Of a stretch of DNA of 64,000 nt, positions 45,920 to 55,142 are shown piece after piece. The DNA is from Paenibacillus taihuensis (GTDB taxonomy: Bacteria > Bacillota > Bacilli > Paenibacillales > Paenibacillaceae): the NCBI RefSeq assembly GCF_003386535.1, contig NZ_QTTN01000006.1, positions 62,001 to 126,000 on the forward strand, read 5' to 3'. Under the pieces are notes generated by a model. The model was not told the origin of the DNA. It worked only from the letters and a program-made list of their open reading frames with translations, and did no database searches. The position numbers and the translations under genes are program-made. Numbering within the stretch: position 1 is the first letter of the stretch; each line of letters starts with the position of its first letter.

Positions 45920-46939
45920 ATGCGGTTACCTGTTCGATTAGGAAGCAGAAGTAGAATAGCCGCAATGATTGTGGCAACCCTGATGATAGGCACGCTTACA
46001 ACGAGCTGCGGCATTAAGCCGCATTCGATGAAGCATGCAGCGATAATAGATGTGAATTGGTCCGAAGATCAGAACCGGGATGGAGCGAAGCCAGAGCTTG
46101 CGGCAACAGCGGATTCGAATCCGAAGCAGGATAGCGGGATTACGCTCGCTACAGCGACACCGCCGAAGTCGAAGCCGAACGCACCGGCCAAGGCGGGCAC
46201 TGCTGAGCAGGCGGGCAAGACGTCGACGACTCCTCCAGTGCTGCCGCCGGTGCCGATCCTGCTGCAAAAACCGACCGAGCCGGCAGTGGACTATGTGCCG
46301 AAGAAGGGGGCGAAGCTGGTTGCTCTGACGTTCGACGATGGGCCGGATGGACGGTTTACGCCGGAGATTCTCTCGATTCTCAAGGCGAGCAAGATTCATG
46401 CCACATTCTTCACGGTTGGCATTCAAGTGAACCACTACGGCTCGATGATGAAGCGTATCAAGGCCGAAGGCAACGAAATCGGGAACCACAGCTATTCGCA
46501 TAAGGATCTGAGCAAGCTGGATCGCAATCAAATTCTTAGCCAAATTAAGCAGGCGGATGTGCTCATTAACAAGCAGTGCGGTTATGTGCCGCGGATTGTC
46601 CGTGCACCATATGGTGCGGTATCGCCGCTGCTGCGGACGATTATGAAAGAAAATCACCGCGACCTGATCGGTTGGTCTGTCGATACGCGGGACTGGGCGG
46701 GCAGCTCAGTCGCGACGATGCGGGCGAATGTGAACAAGAACACGCATCCAGGCGGCATTATTCTCATGCATTCTTTCGGCAGCAAGCTCGACAATACGGT
46801 ACAGCTGCTGCCGCTTATTATTAAAGATTTGAAGAACAAGGGCTATACGTTCGTCACAGTAAGCGAGCTGCTGGCGGCCAAAGCGGATGCCAAAGCGAAA
46901 GCGAAGGCTGCTAGCCAGTCAAGCCAATCGAAGAAGTAA
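45920..46939 (+). CDS. lipoprotein polysaccharide deacetylase (NodB domain)
   Basis: 339 residues. The ATG at 45920 follows GCGAGGGG. The signal ends in a lipobox, GTLTTSCG, so it is probably anchored to the outer face of the membrane. A Pro/Ala/Lys-rich linker leads to the NodB domain (about 130-310): LTFDDGPDGRFTPEIL, GNEIGNHSYSHKDL with the metal histidines, and RAPYGAVSP. The C-terminus is Ala/Lys-rich. Such enzymes remove N-acetyl groups from peptidoglycan or other glycans. Substrate not known. Confidence 0.9.
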   Translation: MRLPVRLGSRSRIAAMIVATLMIGTLTTSCGIKPHSMKHAAIIDVNWSEDQNRDGAKPELAATADSNPKQDSGITLATATPPKSKPNAPAKAGTAEQAGKTSTTPPVLPPVPILLQKPTEPAVDYVPKKGAKLVALTFDDGPDGRFTPEILSILKASKIHATFFTVGIQVNHYGSMMKRIKAEGNEIGNHSYSHKDLSKLDRNQILSQIKQADVLINKQCGYVPRIVRAPYGAVSPLLRTIMKENHRDLIGWSVDTRDWAGSSVATMRANVNKNTHPGGIILMHSFGSKLDNTVQLLPLIIKDLKNKGYTFVTVSELLAAKADAKAKAKAASQSSQSKK

Positions 46940-46967
46940 GCGCGAGGCGCGAGGAGGGAAGGCGACG

Positions 46968-48386
46968 ATGAAACGAAGAAACAAAATACGTAGAAGAGCG
47001 CTCCTCCTCAGCGGACTGCTAGCGTTGTTCATTCTATCCGGCTGCTCGTTCACAGCGACTCCGGCCGACTTGCTATTAGGTCCGCGTTCATCGCCGGACA
47101 GTGCTGCCCTTGCTGCAGCCGTGCAAAGTGAGCTCCCCTCAAGGGCGAAGCTGACTGTTGTGATGCAGGAGACGACGAACACGGCGGTGCTGAAGATGGA
47201 CGCAGACGGCGACGGCCGGCAGGAAGCGTTCGTTACCTATGCCGATGACAGCGGCAATCAGCATGTGATGGTGCTGCAAAATGTGAATGGGACATGGCGC
47301 AAATGGTTTATTTTCGCGGAGACTTCGAGCTATGGGATTGATGTGCTGCGCACAGCCGACCTGGACCGGGACGGCCAGCCGGAGCTGCTTATCGGATGGA
47401 ATCAATACGGGGAGCCGCAGCATGTGCTCTCGATATACCATGTCCGCACGGGTGTAGATGAGGTGAATTTGCCGAAACCGATTGCGGAGCTGCCGTACGA
47501 TACGATGGGGATTGGCGATGCGCAAGGCGATGGAAGCCCGGAGCTTGGGCTCATCAAGCTGCAGCGTGATAAGATGCAAGCGACCATCGGGATCTATAAA
47601 TTTGCCGCTGACAACGTGCAGAAGATCGGCGCTGCAGCACTTGATGGATCGGTGAACGACTACTTGCAATTGAAGCTCGGCAAGGTGTCTCCAACTGGTC
47701 TTTATGGCATCGTTGCGGATGCTACGGTTGGAGCGAATTCGTCTACGACGACGGTGCTCGCTTGGGAAGCGGGCAAGCTCGTCTCGGTATATCCGCCGAT
47801 GGAGACAGGCGATGATCAGGTGCAAATTAATGCTCGAACCCAGCTGAGCGGCGATCGCAACGGGGACGGCATTCTGGATATCACGATGCTGCATGAGGCG
47901 CCGGGGCAGTCCAATGGCGTTGCCTACAGCGATCTGCTCTGGATTGAGCAGTATAAGCAATGGGACGGCAGGAGCAGCTTCGCCGTCGTCGGTCAGCAGT
48001 ATGTGGATCCGAGCCAAACGTATTCGATTACAATTCCGGAGCAATGGAGTAATTATACATTTAGCCAATTGAAGGATGGGGGCGGCAGCGATGTATCGCT
48101 GGATGCCTACAATCCGGAGAGAGGGCTGCACGAGCAAGTATTGGCGCTTCGGGTCATTCCGATGGCCGATTGGAGCAAAGAGGTGCATCAGCTGAACGAG
48201 GACGGCAGCCGTTACCTCGAGCTTGGTACGGGGAGCGGACTTGTCTATGTGGCGATCTGGCATGATAAGCCTTCGGCAGATGATGAGGATAGCGCGGATG
48301 AGCAGCAGGGGCGTAAAGCAAGCGGGTTGTTCCCGCCTGATGAAGCAGAGATCATGCAGCTGTTCAGGCTGCTGCCGGAAGCTTAA
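46968..48386 (+). CDS. lipoprotein with FG-GAP/VCBS-like Asp-rich repeats
   Basis: 472 residues. The ATG at 46968 follows GAGGAGGGAAGG. Signal and lipobox: LFILSGCS. Calcium-loop-like repeats are present: MDADGDGRQEAFV, ADLDRDGQPELLIGW, and SGDRNGDGILDITML, which suggest a beta-propeller. I recognise no catalytic motif. Directly after it come a response regulator and sensor kinase, so it may be an extracytoplasmic sensing or binding partner of that system; this is inference from position. Confidence 0.7.
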   Translation: MKRRNKIRRRALLLSGLLALFILSGCSFTATPADLLLGPRSSPDSAALAAAVQSELPSRAKLTVVMQETTNTAVLKMDADGDGRQEAFVTYADDSGNQHVMVLQNVNGTWRKWFIFAETSSYGIDVLRTADLDRDGQPELLIGWNQYGEPQHVLSIYHVRTGVDEVNLPKPIAELPYDTMGIGDAQGDGSPELGLIKLQRDKMQATIGIYKFAADNVQKIGAAALDGSVNDYLQLKLGKVSPTGLYGIVADATVGANSSTTTVLAWEAGKLVSVYPPMETGDDQVQINARTQLSGDRNGDGILDITMLHEAPGQSNGVAYSDLLWIEQYKQWDGRSSFAVVGQQYVDPSQTYSITIPEQWSNYTFSQLKDGGGSDVSLDAYNPERGLHEQVLALRVIPMADWSKEVHQLNEDGSRYLELGTGSGLVYVAIWHDKPSADDEDSADEQQGRKASGLFPPDEAEIMQLFRLLPEA

Positions 48387-48418
48387 GGAGCTGCCGCTAC
48401 AAAGGAGGAAGAAGCAGA

Positions 48419-49282
48419 TTGCGTATTTTATATGTAGAGGATGAAGAGGCGATCCGCGGATTCGTCCGCATTAATTTGCGCCGGGGCGGCATGGACGTGA
48501 CGGAGGCGGAAGACGGAGAGAGCGCGCTTGTGCTCGCGCAAAACGCGAATCCGCCCTTCGACGTCGCGCTGCTCGATGTGATGCTGCCGAAAATGAGCGG
48601 TTTTGAAGTGTGCGAGCAGCTGCGTCAGCAGTTCCCGCGCATGGGTATTATTATGTTGACCGCGAAATCGCAGGAAGAAGATAAGATTCGCGGCCTTGAG
48701 CTCGGGGCTGACGATTACGTGCAGAAGCCGTTCAGCCCGGGCGAGCTTGTCGCGCGGCTGCATGCGCTGAAGCGGCGCATGATGCCGCTTGGCGACGACG
48801 CCGGCGCAGCTGCGGCTAGCGGCGGCGAGAGCGGCGCGACAGCGGGAGCCAGCGCGGCAGCGGTACGCGACGCTGCAGCAGTCGATGTACCGCCGCAGAT
48901 CGTCGGCCCGGCGCCGAGCGCGCAACAGCCAGCGGCGGCGATGGAATCCGCCGCGCGCTCCTCAGCCGCGGGGGAGCTTCGCTCCGGCGCGTTCCGCCTC
49001 TCTTCGGCGGAGCGCCGGCTGTGGAAGTCCGGCGTCGAGATCGTGCTGACGCCGACGGAATGGACGCTTGTGAAGCTGCTTATGGAGCGGGAGGGCGAGG
49101 GCCTGAGCCGCGATGATATCTTGAACTCGGTATGGGGTCGCCATTACGTCGGGGACCTGAAGATCGTCGACGTCAATATCCGCCGTCTCCGGCAGAAGCT
49201 CGAGAATAACCCCTCCGAACCGCAGCATATCGAGACGCTGTGGGGCTTCGGCTATCGCTGGAAGAGGGGCGAGGAGCAATGA
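48419..49282 (+). CDS. OmpR/PhoB-family response regulator with a long Ala-rich linker
   Basis: 287 residues. The TTG start at 48419 lies 10 bases after AGGAGG. The receiver domain (1-120) has YVEDEEAI, LLDVMLPKMSGFEV with the phospho-accepting Asp, MLTAK, and YVQKPFSPGEL. The winged helix (about 185-285) has LTPTEWTLVKLLMEREGEGL, then VWG and VDVNIRRLRQKL. Between them is a roughly 60-residue stretch rich in Ala, Ser, Gly and Pro, much longer than the usual 10-20 residue linker. It overlaps the kinase gene by 4 bases. Confidence 0.93.
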   Translation: MRILYVEDEEAIRGFVRINLRRGGMDVTEAEDGESALVLAQNANPPFDVALLDVMLPKMSGFEVCEQLRQQFPRMGIIMLTAKSQEEDKIRGLELGADDYVQKPFSPGELVARLHALKRRMMPLGDDAGAAAASGGESGATAGASAAAVRDAAAVDVPPQIVGPAPSAQQPAAAMESAARSSAAGELRSGAFRLSSAERRLWKSGVEIVLTPTEWTLVKLLMEREGEGLSRDDILNSVWGRHYVGDLKIVDVNIRRLRQKLENNPSEPQHIETLWGFGYRWKRGEEQ

Positions 49283-50742
49283 GCGGCAGTCTTCGAACCC
49301 GTATCGTTCGAAGCTACGGCATCCTGATCGTTCTCGTTGTCGTGATGCTTGGCACGATGTTCGGCACGCTCGTGTGGAACTACTACTACAGCAGCGCCGT
49401 CGGTTCCGTCCTCCAACGGGCGGAGACCGAATCGGCGATACATACCCGCATGATCGCGTATGAGCCGATGAAAGCGAAAGCCAGATACATGCTGCAAAAT
49501 ATGTCCGAAGGCACCACGCATCTTCAGCTGCTGACTAGCGCAGGCGAGCTCGTCGTGGACAGCAACGGGCTTGGGGCGAACAGCGGCAGTGGCAGCAATA
49601 GCGGTGCCGCGGCTGGCGAGCAGCAGGCTGAGCTGACGCCTGACGTCGATCAGGCGATGAAGGGGAAGAAAGGAATCTGGCGCGGCTCCGATCCAGTCAC
49701 CGGAGAGCGCATCGCAGCCGTGACGCTGCCCGTCATGCAAGGGCCGCGCGTCGTGGCGATGTTCCGGTACACGGCATCGCTGGAGGAGGTCGATAAGACC
49801 GTCCGCAGCATACTGTCGATCACGGTGCTCGTCGGTTCATTCGTCGTCCTGCTCTTCTTCACGATGAGCGTGCTCATCGCGAACCGAATTGCTAAGCCGA
49901 TTCGGAACTTGACGCGCGTAGCGGAGAAGATGGCAGAAGGCGATTGGACGCGCCGCGCCGTCCATCTCCATGATCGCGATGAGATCGGCCGGCTTGCGGA
50001 GACGCTCAATACGATGGCTTCCGAGCTGACGCGCCGGGAGAAGCTGAAGGAGGACTTCATCTCCTCCATCTCGCATGAACTGCGGACGCCGCTTACGTCG
50101 ATCAGAGGCTGGAGCGAGACGCTCGCATCCGGCGATCCCGGCGACGTCGAGGAGCTGAATATGGGGCTGTCGATCATCGGGCGGGAGACAGAGCGGCTGT
50201 CCGGGCTGGTCGAGGACCTGCTCGACTTTTCCAAGCTGTATGCGAAGAGCATCGTGCTTCATCCGGAGGCGCTTGATATCAGGCGTACAATTGGAGAGAC
50301 GCTGCGGCAATTCATCGCCCGCGGACAGCGGGAGTCCATTCGCATCATCGGCAAATACAGCGATGAACCGCTCGTAGCACGGGTGGACGCCAACCGGCTG
50401 AAGCAGGTATTCATCAACGTGCTCGATAATGCATTGAAGTTCACCCCTAGCGGCGGAACGGTGACGGTGACTGGGGAGCGCAGGTCCGGCGAAGCGCATA
50501 TCACGATTCAGGACACGGGACCTGGCATCCCGCCCGAGGATCTGCCGCATGTGACGGAGAAGTTCTACAAAGGGACAAGCCAGCGTTCCGGAAGCGGTCT
50601 TGGCCTTGCGATATGCAAAGAAATCGTCGAGCTGCATGGCGGGCAGTTCCAGGTGAGCAGCGCTGCGGGCGAAGGAACGACAGTGCTCATTTCCATCCCG
50701 CTCGTGCCTGACGAGGAGCGGCAGGAGCCGGCTTCCGACTAA
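49279..50742 (+). CDS. membrane sensor histidine kinase
   Basis: 487 residues, ATG at 49279 (ATGA overlap). One helix (about 12-35), an extracytoplasmic domain of about 140 residues with a Gly/Ser/Asn-rich patch, and a second helix (about 176-198). Then HAMP (IAKPIRNLTRVAEKMAEGDW), HisKA (FISSISHELRTPLTSIRGWS) and the ATPase domain (NVLDNALKFTPSGGTVTV, DTGPGIPPEDLPHV, GSGLGLAICKEIVELHGG). Partner of the preceding regulator. The signal is not known. Confidence 0.94.
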   Translation: MSGSLRTRIVRSYGILIVLVVVMLGTMFGTLVWNYYYSSAVGSVLQRAETESAIHTRMIAYEPMKAKARYMLQNMSEGTTHLQLLTSAGELVVDSNGLGANSGSGSNSGAAAGEQQAELTPDVDQAMKGKKGIWRGSDPVTGERIAAVTLPVMQGPRVVAMFRYTASLEEVDKTVRSILSITVLVGSFVVLLFFTMSVLIANRIAKPIRNLTRVAEKMAEGDWTRRAVHLHDRDEIGRLAETLNTMASELTRREKLKEDFISSISHELRTPLTSIRGWSETLASGDPGDVEELNMGLSIIGRETERLSGLVEDLLDFSKLYAKSIVLHPEALDIRRTIGETLRQFIARGQRESIRIIGKYSDEPLVARVDANRLKQVFINVLDNALKFTPSGGTVTVTGERRSGEAHITIQDTGPGIPPEDLPHVTEKFYKGTSQRSGSGLGLAICKEIVELHGGQFQVSSAAGEGTTVLISIPLVPDEERQEPASD

Positions 50743-50757
50743 AGTTGAACAACCCAA

Positions 50758-50807
50758 ATAACCCGATTAGCAAGGTGCTGTCCGCAGCACGTAGCTCATC
50801 GGGTTAT
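50758..50807. terminator. hairpin between the kinase gene and a small minus-strand gene
   Basis: ATAACCCGAT (50758-50767) pairs with ATCGGGTTAT (50798-50807), with an inner GTGCTG/CAGCAC stem. The T-runs are weak; it may serve both strands. Confidence 0.6.
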
Positions 50808-50823
50808 CTTGTCCAAGCGCGCA

Positions 50824-50943
50824 CTATTCCTTGTAGAACAGGGATTTATGATTCTTGGTGACGAAGAAGACGGCGATCGCCAAGAGAACAATGATGGTGA
50901 CCGAAAACCAATGATGCGATATCCAATGTAGAACGGTTGGCAT
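50824..50943 (-). CDS. 39-residue single-helix membrane protein
   Basis: On the minus strand an ATG at 50943 follows AGGAGG (50954-50959) by 10-11 bases and gives MPTVLHWISHHWFSVTII followed by VLLAIAVFFVT and KNHKSLFYKE. One membrane helix (about 13-29) with a basic cytoplasmic end. The good ribosome site, hydrophobic pattern and position in an otherwise empty gap support a real small gene. Function unknown. Confidence 0.6.
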   Translation of the reverse strand: MPTVLHWISHHWFSVTIIVLLAIAVFFVTKNHKSLFYKE

Positions 50944-51120
50944 CGTACGAACAGCCTCCTGACTGCTTGCGCTAGAGCTTTACGGTAGTGCTAGTATGCG
51001 AAGGATGCGTGCTTTCAATTCCAGCCAAGGATGGAAGAGACTGCTACCCTTTGCGGGGTGTAATGAAGTATAATCCTCGTACGACGACAAAATTCTCCAA
51101 AAGAAAGCGGGTATGCAGAT

Positions 51121-52224
51121 ATGAATGCGAATCAGAATCGAGTGAAGCGTACGATCGGCTTTGGCGCGACGCTGCTGCTTGCAGCGGTAATGGTAACCGG
51201 CTGCGGCGGCGAGAACAACTCGAACGCGAATACGTCCGAGCCGGTAACGGCACCAGCAACGAATGCGGACAAGCCGGCTGACACCGCTCCAATCGATCCT
51301 CCTGCAGTGGACCCGCCTCAATATATCGCGCCGCTGACGGGGCTCGCGCAGGATACGGAAGCGAAGAATCGCCCGATCGCGGTGATGGTGAACAATTTCT
51401 CCGCAGCCCGTCCACAGTCCGGACTGCCGAATGCCGACGTAGTCTGGGAAGTGCTCGCCGAGGGTGGTATCACGCGGCTCGTTGCGGTGTTCCAAAGCTA
51501 CACGGGGAGCGATCCAATCGGCCCGATTCGCAGCAATCGACCGTATCTCATTCGCATCGGTGACGGCTATAACGCCATTCTCGCTCACGCTGGGGCAAGC
51601 CAGCAGGGCTATGATATCCTGCAGCATCACGGCAAGGACTATCTCGACGAAATCTCGAACGCAGGCGCTTATTTCTACCGCGAATCGTTCCGCAAGGCGC
51701 CGCACAATCTGTACTCGAACCTGGAGAAGCTGCGTGCAGGCGCCGCGAAGAAGAAGTACAAGGATACGGTGCATATTCCAACGTTCCAGTGGTCGGAGAC
51801 AGGTGCGACAGAGAGCGGAAATCCGGCCTCGAAGGTCGTCATTCATTTTCTGCTGAAGGACTACAAGCTCTCGTACATCTACAATCCGAGCACGGAGCTG
51901 TACGACCGGTTCATCAACGATAAGCCGCATACGGACTTGACGACGAACAACCAGCTTAAGGCTGCGAACCTTGTCATTATTGGCGCGAAGCATAAGACGT
52001 ACGACGACTACGGACGGCTTGAGGTTGACCTGGAGTCAGGCGGACCAGCGATGCTGTTCGAGCTTGGCAAGAAGATCGACGCCGCATGGGAGCGCGGAAG
52101 CGACGGGGCGATCCGCATTATGAAGGATGGCAAGGAGCTGCCGTTCGTGCCGGGCCATACGTTCTATCACATCGTGCCGATGACGCCGACGTTCGAAGGC
52201 CATGTGGAGATTGCGGCTGAATAG
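51121..52224 (+). CDS. yerB: YerB-like DUF3048 lipoprotein
   Basis: 367 residues. Signal and lipobox: VMVTGCGG. An Asn/Thr/Pro/Asp-rich linker is followed by the DUF3048 domain: PIAVMVNNFSAARPQSGLPN, ADVVWEVLAEGGITRLVAVF, DPIGPIRSNRPY and ILAHAGASQQG. The C-terminal part has the VPGHTFYHIVP motif. YerB of B. subtilis is a lipoprotein of unknown biochemical role located near yerC; a yerC homologue is 3 kb downstream here. The ribosome site is weak. Confidence 0.88.
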   Translation: MNANQNRVKRTIGFGATLLLAAVMVTGCGGENNSNANTSEPVTAPATNADKPADTAPIDPPAVDPPQYIAPLTGLAQDTEAKNRPIAVMVNNFSAARPQSGLPNADVVWEVLAEGGITRLVAVFQSYTGSDPIGPIRSNRPYLIRIGDGYNAILAHAGASQQGYDILQHHGKDYLDEISNAGAYFYRESFRKAPHNLYSNLEKLRAGAAKKKYKDTVHIPTFQWSETGATESGNPASKVVIHFLLKDYKLSYIYNPSTELYDRFINDKPHTDLTTNNQLKAANLVIIGAKHKTYDDYGRLEVDLESGGPAMLFELGKKIDAAWERGSDGAIRIMKDGKELPFVPGHTFYHIVPMTPTFEGHVEIAAE

Positions 52225-52280
52225 AAATGGAATAGCAACTGGAGTAGTAAGTGGAGCATTAACTGGAGTATGAGCTGGAT

Positions 52281-52325
52281 AAGAAGCTTAGAACCTTACC
52301 CTGAGGTTCCAGGCTTCTTTTTTGC
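52281..52325 (+). terminator. terminator of the yerB-like gene
   Basis: AAGAAGC and GAACCT pair with AGGTTC and GCTTCTT around a small loop, then TTTT. Confidence 0.75.
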
Positions 52326-52426
52326 TGAGAAGGCGGTTAAAATCGGGAGCACTAGAAAACACTAGGAGGGCATGAAGCCGGCTGTCGAAAAATATATTTC
52401 GGATTTTGAAATAAAGTCATAAAACC

Positions 52427-52458
52427 TTTACAATCGCTTAACAATTGGAAGGTATACT
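52427..52458 (+). promoter_or_regulatory. candidate PhoP box and -10 before the DUF47/Pit operon
   Basis: TTTACA (52427-52432) and TTAACA (52438-52443) are direct repeats 11 bp apart, as in B. subtilis PhoP sites (TT[ACT]A[CT]A). TATACT (52453-52458) would be the -10. Only two repeats are seen (known sites usually have four), so control by phosphate is a suggestion. Confidence 0.4.
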
Positions 52459-52549
52459 ATGTTAAGATATTGTCGGTTTCCTGTGGATTTTGGCGAAAAA
52501 TACTAGGGCCGCCAGTGTAAACCAAGCACGTTAAACGAAGGGGATAACT

Positions 52550-53164
52550 ATGTTTAAGAAAAAAGACGACGTTTTCTTTACAACGCTGGAGTCGATGGCG
52601 GACACGATTTTGGAAGGCGTGCATTACTTCGAGCAGAACGTTTCGAAGATCAAGGATGCTACCGTGTTTGCAAAGTCGATGAAAGAGTATGAAAGCAAGT
52701 GCGATCGCTACGTACATAAAATACTGACAGAATTGAACAAGACGTTCATTACCCCAATCGAGCGTGAAGATATCCTGAAGCTGACGACGTCGCTTGACGA
52801 TGTGCTTGACGGTATCGAGGCATGCGCTTCCCGTTTCGAGATGTACAACATCACGGAGCCGGACGAGTATGTAACATTGTTCGCGGACAACATCCTGCGC
52901 TGCGCGCAGCAAATCAAGAAGGCGATCTACCTCCTATCGGACAAGAAGCTGCTTGCGATGCGTGAGCCGGCGATTCATATCAACGAGCTGGAGAACCAGG
53001 CAGATGACCTGCTTCGCGTCAGCGTCAAGAGCTTGTTTACCAACGTGAAAGACCCGATCGAGCTGATTAAGCGCAAAGAGATCTACGAGCGCCTGGAGCA
53101 AACGACCGATTACTGCGAAGACGTTGCAAACACACTCGAAACCATCATTATGCGTAATAGCTAA
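52550..53164 (+). CDS. DUF47 (PhoU-like) accessory protein of the Pit transporter
   Basis: 204 residues, AAGGGG ribosome site. FKKKDDVFFTTLESMADTIL, KSMKEYESKCDRYVHKILTE, and TPIEREDILKLTTSLDDVLD match the PhoU-like DUF47 family (TIGR00153). It is all helical. The gene ends 18 bases before pit. DUF47 proteins are thought to regulate Pit-type phosphate transporters encoded with them. Confidence 0.92.
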   Translation: MFKKKDDVFFTTLESMADTILEGVHYFEQNVSKIKDATVFAKSMKEYESKCDRYVHKILTELNKTFITPIEREDILKLTTSLDDVLDGIEACASRFEMYNITEPDEYVTLFADNILRCAQQIKKAIYLLSDKKLLAMREPAIHINELENQADDLLRVSVKSLFTNVKDPIELIKRKEIYERLEQTTDYCEDVANTLETIIMRNS

Positions 53165-53182
53165 GGAGCGGGGACGAGCAGG

Positions 53183-54184
53183 ATGGACACGATATATATT
53201 TGGGTTGGCGTAGTTATTTTCTTAGCACTCGCATTTGACTTTATCAATGGCTTCCATGATACGGCTAATGCGATTGCAACCTCCGTATCAACACGGGCGT
53301 TGTCGCCGCGCATGGCGATTCTTCTTGCATCGTGCATGAACTTCATCGGTGCGGTTATGTTTACAGGCGTCGCCAAGACGATCGGGGGCAAGGTTGCGAA
53401 TCCGGCAACGCTTGATCACGGTGTGCAAGTTGTCGTCGCTACATTGATTGGAGCCATTGCGTGGAACTTGATCACGTGGTGGCTAGGGATTCCATCGTCA
53501 TCGTCCCACGCGCTCATCGGCGCGTTGACCGGTGCCGTAATTAGCTCTGCCGGCTTCGGCGCGGTTAATGCAAGCGGCTTTACAGATATCGTGAAAGCAC
53601 TTATTTTCTCGCCGCTCATTGCATTCGCCGGTGGTTTCATCGTCATGTGGATCCTGAAGCAGATATTCGCCAGATCGAATCCGCATCTTGTGAACAAAGG
53701 CTTCCGCTCCGGACAGATTCTGACAGCTGCCTTCCAGTCGTTCACGCACGGCACGAACGATGCGCAGAAGGCGATGGGGATCATTACGTTCGCCCTTGTC
53801 GCGGCTGGCATTCAAGACACGACGGACCATATCCCGATGTGGGTTAAGATCTCTGCGGCATTGGCGATGGCACTTGGTACGTCAATCGGCGGATGGAAGA
53901 TCATCAAGACGATGGGCACGAAGATATTCAAAATCGAGCCGATCAACGGTTTCGCGGCGGATATCGTATCTGCGAGCATTATCTTCTCGGCAACGAGCAT
54001 TCATTTGCCCGTCAGTACGACGCATGTCATCACGTCTTCCATTCTCGGCGTAGGCAGCGCGAAGCGCTTCTCCGCCGTGAAGTGGGATCTCGCTGGACGA
54101 ATCATTTTGTCGTGGATCATCACGATTCCGATCGCGGCGATTCTGTCGGCGCTGATCTATCAAGTTATTGCCTTGTTTATCTAA
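53183..54184 (+). CDS. pit: low-affinity inorganic phosphate transporter
   Basis: 333 residues, about ten helices. DFINGFHDTANAIATSVSTR and FTHGTNDAQKAMGI are the two signature repeats of the PiT family. It takes up phosphate (as a metal-phosphate complex) coupled to protons. Operon with the DUF47 gene. Confidence 0.94.
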   Translation: MDTIYIWVGVVIFLALAFDFINGFHDTANAIATSVSTRALSPRMAILLASCMNFIGAVMFTGVAKTIGGKVANPATLDHGVQVVVATLIGAIAWNLITWWLGIPSSSSHALIGALTGAVISSAGFGAVNASGFTDIVKALIFSPLIAFAGGFIVMWILKQIFARSNPHLVNKGFRSGQILTAAFQSFTHGTNDAQKAMGIITFALVAAGIQDTTDHIPMWVKISAALAMALGTSIGGWKIIKTMGTKIFKIEPINGFAADIVSASIIFSATSIHLPVSTTHVITSSILGVGSAKRFSAVKWDLAGRIILSWIITIPIAAILSALIYQVIALFI

Positions 54185-54192
54185 AATGTGAA

Positions 54193-54261
54193 AAAGGCCG
54201 GGAACCTCGGGAGGCGGGGCGCTTGACGCGCATCGCTCTTGGTGAGGTTTCCGGCTTTATT
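54193..54261 (+). terminator. terminator of the pit operon
   Basis: AAAGGCCGGGAACCTC pairs with GAGGTTTCCGGCTTT across a 36-base loop with its own small stem, then AT-rich sequence. Could also serve the convergent minus-strand gene. Confidence 0.65.
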
Positions 54262-54278
54262 AGTGATTGTTGATACGG

Positions 54279-54929
54279 TTAGACGCTTGGCGGGCGGCGT
54301 TTCGGGCGTGGGCGTGGACTTCCTGGGGTCACGCTGCTCGTGCCTTTGCCCTTGCCTTTGCCTGTCGTCCGTTTGCGCGCTTTCTTCCGGCGGCGTTTGA
54401 CCGGTGCTTCATCATCGTCATCATCCGAGATCTTGGCTGCGCCTTTCTTGCCTGGCGTGAACGATGTGGCAAGCACCTTGATAAGCGGCGCCATCTGCGA
54501 GATGCTTCCGACGACCTTCTGTACTTTGCCCATCGTCGTCACGATGCCGTCGAGACCGCCCATCCGGTCGACGACGCTCTTCAGATCATTCAGGCTGGTC
54601 GCGAGATTGAAGCCGGACTTCTCCGTCTTCGTCTCCGTCGCTAATGCCGGGAGGACCGAAGTATTGGACTCGGGAAGCGGGATGATCTGCGTATTCGAAG
54701 CGGGTTGAATCGTAATGGTAGGGACACCGTTCGAGAATTCATTCGACATTTCGGTCGTGCTAAAAGGAACGGGCGAGGTGAGCCCGACGCTTTTATTGAT
54801 GTTTTTGCCGATGAAAGGGTCGGAGATGCCCGGGAATTGGCTTTGCCCCTGGTTTTGCAGGCCTTGACCTGGCCCTGGACCGCCTTGCGGCGGCGTGTTG
54901 CGGCCGTACGGATCGTAGCGGTAGTTCAC
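54279..54929 (-). CDS. hypothetical protein, Pro/Gly/Gln-rich N-terminus and basic C-terminus
   Basis: 216 residues. The N-terminal 35 residues are rich in Pro, Gly, Gln and Tyr. A central helix-forming part (about 105-155) reads LKSVVDRMGGLDGIVTTMGK followed by VQKVVGSISQMAPLIKVLA. An acidic stretch DDDDDE and a strongly basic end (KRRRKKARKRTTGKGKGKG) follow. The middle faintly resembles the YqfQ/VrrA spore-coat-like pattern, but I cannot confirm it. No signal peptide or membrane helix. Confidence 0.5.
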   Translation of the reverse strand: MNYRYDPYGRNTPPQGGPGPGQGLQNQGQSQFPGISDPFIGKNINKSVGLTSPVPFSTTEMSNEFSNGVPTITIQPASNTQIIPLPESNTSVLPALATETKTEKSGFNLATSLNDLKSVVDRMGGLDGIVTTMGKVQKVVGSISQMAPLIKVLATSFTPGKKGAAKISDDDDDEAPVKRRRKKARKRTTGKGKGKGTSSVTPGSPRPRPKRRPPSV

Positions 54930-55142
54930 GGGAGATCACACCTTTGTGCCTTATTTTATACATTAGTCTATGGGGTAGGCGAACATACGGATTGGACGAT
55001 AGCCCGTATTTGGATAAATAATTTCCGCGCTTGCCTCCGTGCAAACGTCTAACCCTTCTATTCTGTAAAGCGGTGACGCTTGAAAATTCTACTAGAAAGG
55101 ACTACAATGAGCATATTAGTTCATGGCAGGAGTGAGCGGACG

